Both the position numbers and the translations under genes were made by a program. DNA of 64,000 bases. Source: Halichondria panicea. Lineage: Eukaryota > Porifera > Demospongiae > Suberitida > Halichondriidae. The DNA is taken from positions 5,337,047 through 5,401,046 of the forward strand of contig NC_087388.1 in NCBI RefSeq assembly GCF_963675165.1, in the 5' to 3' direction. Shown here piece after piece: positions 58,750-64,000 of this stretch (the first letter of the stretch is position 1; each line of letters begins with the position of its first letter). The notes below the pieces were generated by a model, which saw only the letters and a list, made by a program, of their open reading frames with translations, was not told the DNA's origin and made no database searches.

Positions 58750-59679
58750 CTTTATCATTTTGTGCTAGTTCAATGGCATTTTTTTTTTGGTAAAATTTAA
58801 TACTATAGCACATTTATTCATTACTTACTGACATATTGATGCTTGCTACTTTGAAACACATCATTTTGCATTCGTGAAGATTAATGTGATCACTATAATT
58901 ATACTGAATTTGGGCAGACTGAAAAAGTACGATAATTGTAGATAATTATAATAATTATACGTAATTGCTTATAGGTGAGAACTTATGACTTAATGCTGTG
59001 TATAATACACTAATAGAACTGTGAGGAGCTCAGCCTGTGGTATCTCAAGCAGTGTAGTAGGTGCATAGAATTCTAGGTTATGCAATTTGCAGAGCAGCCC
59101 CTCCCCCTTGAAATAATTATTTGTGGGCTAGGTCCACATGGACACGTCTTTGTCCTCGAGACAGGGTAGAGGTGACTGACCCACAAGCTAGCTAGCTTTT
59201 CTAGGATCCTCTAGAAAGCTTAGATCAGAGTCTGTTCAGCACTAGATTGGCTGCCATTCTGTGAAGTACAACCATACACATCTGACCTATGTGCTCCGGT
59301 AGGACCCGAGCTGCTAACCTGTGAGATTTTCATTGTTGTTCTTGGTGTCAATGATCCATGATTATGGGCGTGTGTGCTCACTGTACTATATCTACATGAT
59401 ATCTACATGGTTATGTTCTCCTACATGATTGTATCATAACAATGTACTGCTGGAGGTGCATTGAATCATGAGATGGTTATTTGCATAACAATTGATACAA
59501 TCGATTGATATGTTTGGCTAATCAAGCGCATACCAATTAGTTAGCCAAGTGTAAACAATTAATCCACACGTCAATAACAACATTGCACTCTAAGCATCAT
59601 CTGTAGTCAGTCATTAGAGTCCTGTATCAATAATAAACATAATTCACATAATTATTATAGCTGAGCCGACTATTGGACA
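58750..59679. other. Intergenic stretch upstream of the IP3 receptor gene
   Basis: No gene or repeat family is recognised. A possible acceptor (TTATTATAG at about 59660) lies shortly before the first ATG of the receptor, so a non-coding 5' exon could exist here. Confidence 0.4.
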
Positions 59680-59861
59680 ATGGACCGAGCCAGTGGACAC
59701 AGGGATCGACGGAGACTGGTGCTAGGGGAGACATTTGATGATTTGTCCTCCACACAAGACCAGTGTCTACGCACACATCACATACTCAAGATCGGTGACC
59801 ACGTCTCTCTGTTTGCTGAGGGCCAGATTGAGTCAACCAATGGATTCATCAGCACTCTAGG
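59680..59861 (+). other. ITPR: IP3 receptor alternative first exon 1a
   Basis: 182 nt, ending in phase 2. It encodes a 30-residue basic/acidic N-terminal extension before the conserved core [15 protein letters not shown] then NGFISTLG. The extension is absent from typical vertebrate receptors, which start about 8-10 residues before this core. Confidence 0.85.
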
Positions 59862-62800
59862 GTGAGTGTCTCTATATGTGTTGTTTTTATGCTCTAACAT
59901 AAACTCATTGAGTGGGTGCAAGAATTGATTGATTGTTTCTGTGGGAGCTAGCTACATTGGCTCTGTTCAGTAGCTTGTATGTCTACAATTAGCCCTACAC
60001 TGGCTTGTATATCCCTACACTAGCTTGTAATAATCTTGTAGAGAGTATGTTCTGTACATTAATTGGCTTGTACCAATCTTGTATTTACATAGATCTATAA
60101 ATTACTTCAGTACGCCGTTGTTCAGCTTGTACCCCCTATATACATACAGTGACTTGTACAGTGATATAATGGTTATACCAAAGCTTGTACTTCATACACT
60201 GTGGCATCTTCTATATCAGGGTGTCCGGCATACAGGGGGGGGGGGGGGAAGGGGGATATCCTCCCTCTAGCTCCAATCCCCCCCCCCTAAAATGTACATT
60301 CAGGTACTAGTTGTAGTATGACTGAGTGTCCATAGTCGGCTATGAAATAACAGTTGACCTTTTTTTAGCAAAATGTTCTAGTTACTTCTCTTATTTCCCC
60401 CCTCTACTTCAAAATCCTGTATGACAGCCTGTATACAGTGACTTGTACAGTGATATAATGGTTATACCAAAGCTTGTACTTCATACACTGTGGCATCTTT
60501 CTTGAAGGTATGGCTAGATAAACAGAAGCCATGACAACGGTGCTGTGGGTGACATTCGTACAGGAAGTACATTAAGCTCACAATGTGTACTGTGTCAACA
60601 CTGAAGGCCCTAGAATGTTCATGTATGGACTACTATTATGGTATTATTGACATACCATCTATTTATTAGACATAAAGAATGGCTTCTTTTCGATCTTACT
60701 TTCTCAGCTGACTGGCCTATATAAAAGCATGTTTGCCAAGTTATAGAATTCCTAGAAGTGTGTATGAATGGTTTCTCTGCTAAGTGCACTCTTTGTAGTT
60801 TATTCAAATGTGATTACTCATCAATACCTCCATGAGATCTAGTTGCTGTTTTAGACCAAGTTTGTTTGAAGTACATTGCTAGCTAGCTGCGAGCAAGAGC
60901 TTGGAGAATGTCTGAGATGAAAGTGGAAGAGGGGAGTGCTTTGGGCAACACATCTTATCTTCATTTTGGACACACTGTGTCTCTGTATGCTGAGGGCAAT
61001 GTGTCTGGCTTCATTAGCACACTGGGGTAGGTGCCTCCAACTTTAATGAGTAGTCTGATGTTTCTGTGTGAGCAAGAGTATCTCTATACTCTTGGTGTGA
61101 GCTATATACAGCTACAGTGCATCACAGTGTCTGCATGGTACGTGGTGGGACACAGTTGGGTTTTGAGTTGTGAATATTTATATTGGTTAGTGGTCCATTG
61201 TTACTTCAATTAAGACTTGCATCCCATATTTGATAAATGTATTGTTTGTGCTTATTGTACAACACTGCACTTGTGAGACCCTCCTCTCCATTAATTGCAC
61301 TCTTCTCACTATTTTGATTTGATCCCTAAAGAGACTGTACCTCTATAATATAGTTCCTTGCAAGTAGCTTTACTCACATTCAGGCTATTTCCCCGAGTAG
61401 CAAAAGTGTGTTCATATATTGTAAAGTCAAGTCAGTTATAGCTCTGCACTAGTTGTTGCATGCAGCTTGTGTACGTGACTGTCCCTCTTAGCTGCAAGTT
61501 CTTGTCATTCCTTGAAGGCCTGCGTGTCTGGCCCTATCTGTCAGTGGCCATAGTTTAATGTTTTTGTCTAATTACGTTATCCATTGGGTTAAACCTGAAT
61601 GGTTTGTAAACTACAGCTAGTGGAACTAGTGAGTGGAACACTTTGAGACACCTTTCGTTCTAAGTAGCTGCTATATTTTCAGATCTTAGCTCTCTGGTTG
61701 AAGATGAACATAATTATAATCATGAGTTTTGATAACTATGTTGTACTAGAAGTGGAGGAGGCAGATTCTATTAGTAATTACTAATTCATTGAAATATTAT
61801 CTGAGTTCAAACTCTCTTTTGTACGTCTCATGTTCCTATGAAAGCCACTCTTGATAGCACACTAGCATTCACTGACATGTGGGTGCGTTGTTTCGTTTTC
61901 CATTCACTATTAATTATGAAAACCCATTGTTGACAAACTTCCATACAAGCACGTGTACTAAACCCTGTCCGTGTGATAAGCCTGTATTGGAGATATATAA
62001 TAACACAGCTACTCAAAACATGTGGGAATTAATCTTGTAATGAAGAATTGTGTCTCTGGCTTTTTTGTTTAGAGAGAGTACATAATTCATAATTATGTAA
62101 ATGTGTGATATTCCATCTGAAACAAGTTTTTTTTACTACGTATGCAATCTTCAACAACTTTTGACCCGTGTGACATGCTGTTCAACATACTGACAGTGTG
62201 TGTATGGGAGAGGGAGTCTTTACAATAGTACCTGTATTAATGTAATGTCAGTCTTCGTAACACTGACAGCTAGGGATTCAACTCTTGATTGGTTTCATGG
62301 AACTGTTCTTATTATAACTTATCCTCAGGCCATTAATCTTTATTCTCACATCATCACTATGAACCCTGATGAACCATCTCCCCTCTCTCCCCCCAGACTG
62401 GTTGATGACAGGGTGGTAGTGAACCCCTCCGATGGTGACCTCAATAAACCCCCGGCCAAGTTCAGAGGTCAGTTATAAGATTAATTTTTGTCTACTAATT
62501 ATTTTGATAACACTATATAAATGCAAAGAATGTTCAAGTTCTGTATAGTTGTACATGGCTGTATATTGTACATGGCCTCTTCTGTGCACGTATAATACAT
62601 AATCCACTTATTACTACTCTCCCTCCCTCCTCCCAATATTCCCAGACTGTATCTTCAAGATCCTCCCGATGCAGCGCTACTCTGCTCAGGAACAGTATCG
62701 CAAGGCCACCTCCTCCACCAGCACCAAGAGCATGCCAGAGATTGTCATTCAACAGAAACTAAAGGTGAGCTGAATGAACTACACGTTGTCTTGGTTAAAG

Positions 62801-63976
62801 CATAATTATTGTATGAGCACTTGTGTACATAGTCATCATGAGATCAACATGTTTGTTATAAGAGCTTTGTTATTGTGGCCTGTGGGAGTGATGCCGGTTC
62901 CTTGTGCTATGTAAACCACTAGTTATTTTTTTATGACCTCCAGCTGGTTCCAATTACCTCCATATAAAAATTGGAGAGATAAATATAATTTCATGGCCTT
63001 AGATCTATTCATGTACTCCCCCATCTTCTAATGTATTTAATCAGCTCCCGTGAATCTCCTTCCCTCCAGTTGGCGGCAGATCAAGAGAAGAACACGAGTA
63101 AGACAGAGACTGAGAAACTCTGGGGCACTCCAGTGCAGTATGGGACTACCATGATACAGGTGAGGTGGTGTGGTGTGTGTGTGTGTAGTGGGGGCGTGTG
63201 ACAGCTGACCGAAATGTGTGTGTGCGTGTGTGTGTGGTGCAGCACAAGACCACCACGATACAGCAGGTGAGGGGGCGTGTAGTGTGTGTGGTGAGGGGTT
63301 GTGTGGCTGGGTTCAATTGAAATGTGGCATTTTGCAACTCTCACATCACATCAGTGTTGTATTAGCTCATTAGCACAATGCTGTGGACCTGGTAATGTGA
63401 GTGACAATGCTCATATTTCAGCAGGATGTACCTACGTCAGCATCCTCAGGGCATATAGTAATGCCGTATGTGGTATTGGATAGCAACCTTTGTAACTCTG
63501 ACTGTTACAGCTGAGCGTGTTATTGGTACCTGATACTAACTCCGCTGTCAGTGTGTGGTCATATTGCTATACATGTACGTATAGTTCTTGATTACATGCT
63601 ACACTGCATATTATAATCATTATTCGGAGAAGTGAACTGAAACAGTGCAGTTATGTGTGTGTTTGAGCATCTGTGTTTGTGGAATGAAAAGCAAAGCCAG
63701 CTTGGATTATAACATTTTCAATGGCAAACTAAACATTGTCCCCCCCCACACACACACACACAACACACACACACATGCACACAACACACACGTACATTCC
63801 CCCCCACACACACACAGCTTCTCCACGTGAAGAGTAACAAGTTTCTGACGGTGATGAAGCGACTGCCTGCTCTGGTGGAGCGCAAGTCAATGAGATGCTC
63901 ACTGGATGCTCAGGGATCAGAGGCTGCCTGGTTCTATATCTCCCCCGTCTACAAGTTGAGGGCCTCAGGGGAGAAC
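59680..63976 (+). CDS. ITPR: IP3 receptor, N-terminal (suppressor domain) exons; continues beyond window
   Basis: Ligand-gated calcium-release channel of the endoplasmic reticulum. Coding exons: first exon 59680-59861 or alternative 60908-61026, then 62397-62467, 62646-62764, 63070-63159 and 63818-63976, all GT/AG with matching phases. The encoded order matches the N-terminus of IP3 receptors: [66 protein letters not shown] and [12 protein letters not shown]. The ligand-binding core, regulatory region and channel lie to the right. No disablement was seen. It is on the same strand as the dead IP3 receptor fragment 1.5 kb upstream, so the two may descend from a tandem duplication. Confidence 0.93.
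59967..60500. repeat. CTTGTA-rich tract and a duplicated segment of about 70 bp between exons 1a and 1b
   Basis: CTTGTA occurs eleven times between about 59970 and 60475. A segment starting ACAGTGACTTGTACAGTGAT and ending CACTGTGGCATCTT occurs at about 60147-60210 and again at 60432-60500. The two copies flank a G-run/C-run segment (60230-60290). Confidence 0.6.
60908..61026 (+). other. ITPR: IP3 receptor alternative first exon 1b
   Basis: 119 nt from ATG to a GTAGGT donor, ending in the same phase 2 as exon 1a. It encodes [16 protein letters not shown] followed by [14 protein letters not shown] and SGFISTLG, a second version of the same core, closer in length to vertebrate N-termini. No acceptor-coded frame precedes the ATG, so it should be used from its own promoter. 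It was recognised from the sequence, being too short for a simple ORF scan. Confidence 0.85.
63160..63817. repeat. CA/GT microsatellites in IP3 receptor introns
   Basis: GT-rich runs occur at about 63165-63300, and a long CA tract at 63743-63817 runs into the acceptor of the exon at 63818. Open frames here with repeated THTH are artefacts of these runs. Confidence 0.8.
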
Positions 63977-64000
63977 GTGAGTTTGTGCTCAGGGATATAC

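Overview
This window is eukaryotic and intron-rich. It has short AT-rich introns with GT/AG borders, abundant small DNA transposons, and animal-type multidomain receptors. The compact gene style and the lineage-specific receptor tyrosine kinase (RTK) family are consistent with a sponge, perhaps a demosponge such as Amphimedon. That placement is inference; no rRNA or mitochondrial marker is present.

Left and centre (1-50.7 kb): four related RTK loci plus an orphan tail fragment. Gene A (8010 to 1, minus) runs off the left edge after its catalytic-loop exon. Gene B (21583 to 14640, minus) keeps every exon from the second PSI domain to the stop but lacks the Sema/PSI1/IPT1 end. A 3'-tail fragment (26013 to 25582, minus) lies in a segmental duplication of B's downstream region. 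Genes C (28380-37359) and D (41076-50742), both plus, are complete 24-exon genes. I traced every exon, and all splice phases close: 4755 nt / 1584 aa and 4749 nt / 1582 aa. The encoded receptors read Sema-PSI-IPT-PSI-IPT-PSI-IPT-IPT-IPT-IPT-TM-tyrosine kinase. That is the ectodomain order of plexins, joined to a MET-like kinase instead of the plexin GAP domain. C and D are nearly identical except in the Sema exons, where differences are almost all amino-acid changing. This suggests a receptor array diversifying its ligand-binding face.

Between the RTK genes are transposon-dense stretches: hAT-like MITEs with 8-bp target duplications, an element inserted just upstream of gene C's start codon, a LINE reverse-transcriptase remnant, a 42-bp minisatellite and several long hairpins.

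Right (52.9-57.3 kb, minus): a type II membrane protein gene with a coiled-coil stalk, six CCP/sushi exons and a long Cys-rich repeat region. It carries one internal stop and two frameshifts, so it is probably a pseudogene or contains assembly errors. Next (57.6-58.7 kb, plus) are degraded exons of an inositol trisphosphate receptor and of an unidentified coiled-coil protein.

Right edge (59.7-64 kb, plus): the 5' end of an apparently intact IP3 receptor gene with two alternative first exons that splice in the same phase to the same second exon. It continues beyond the window.
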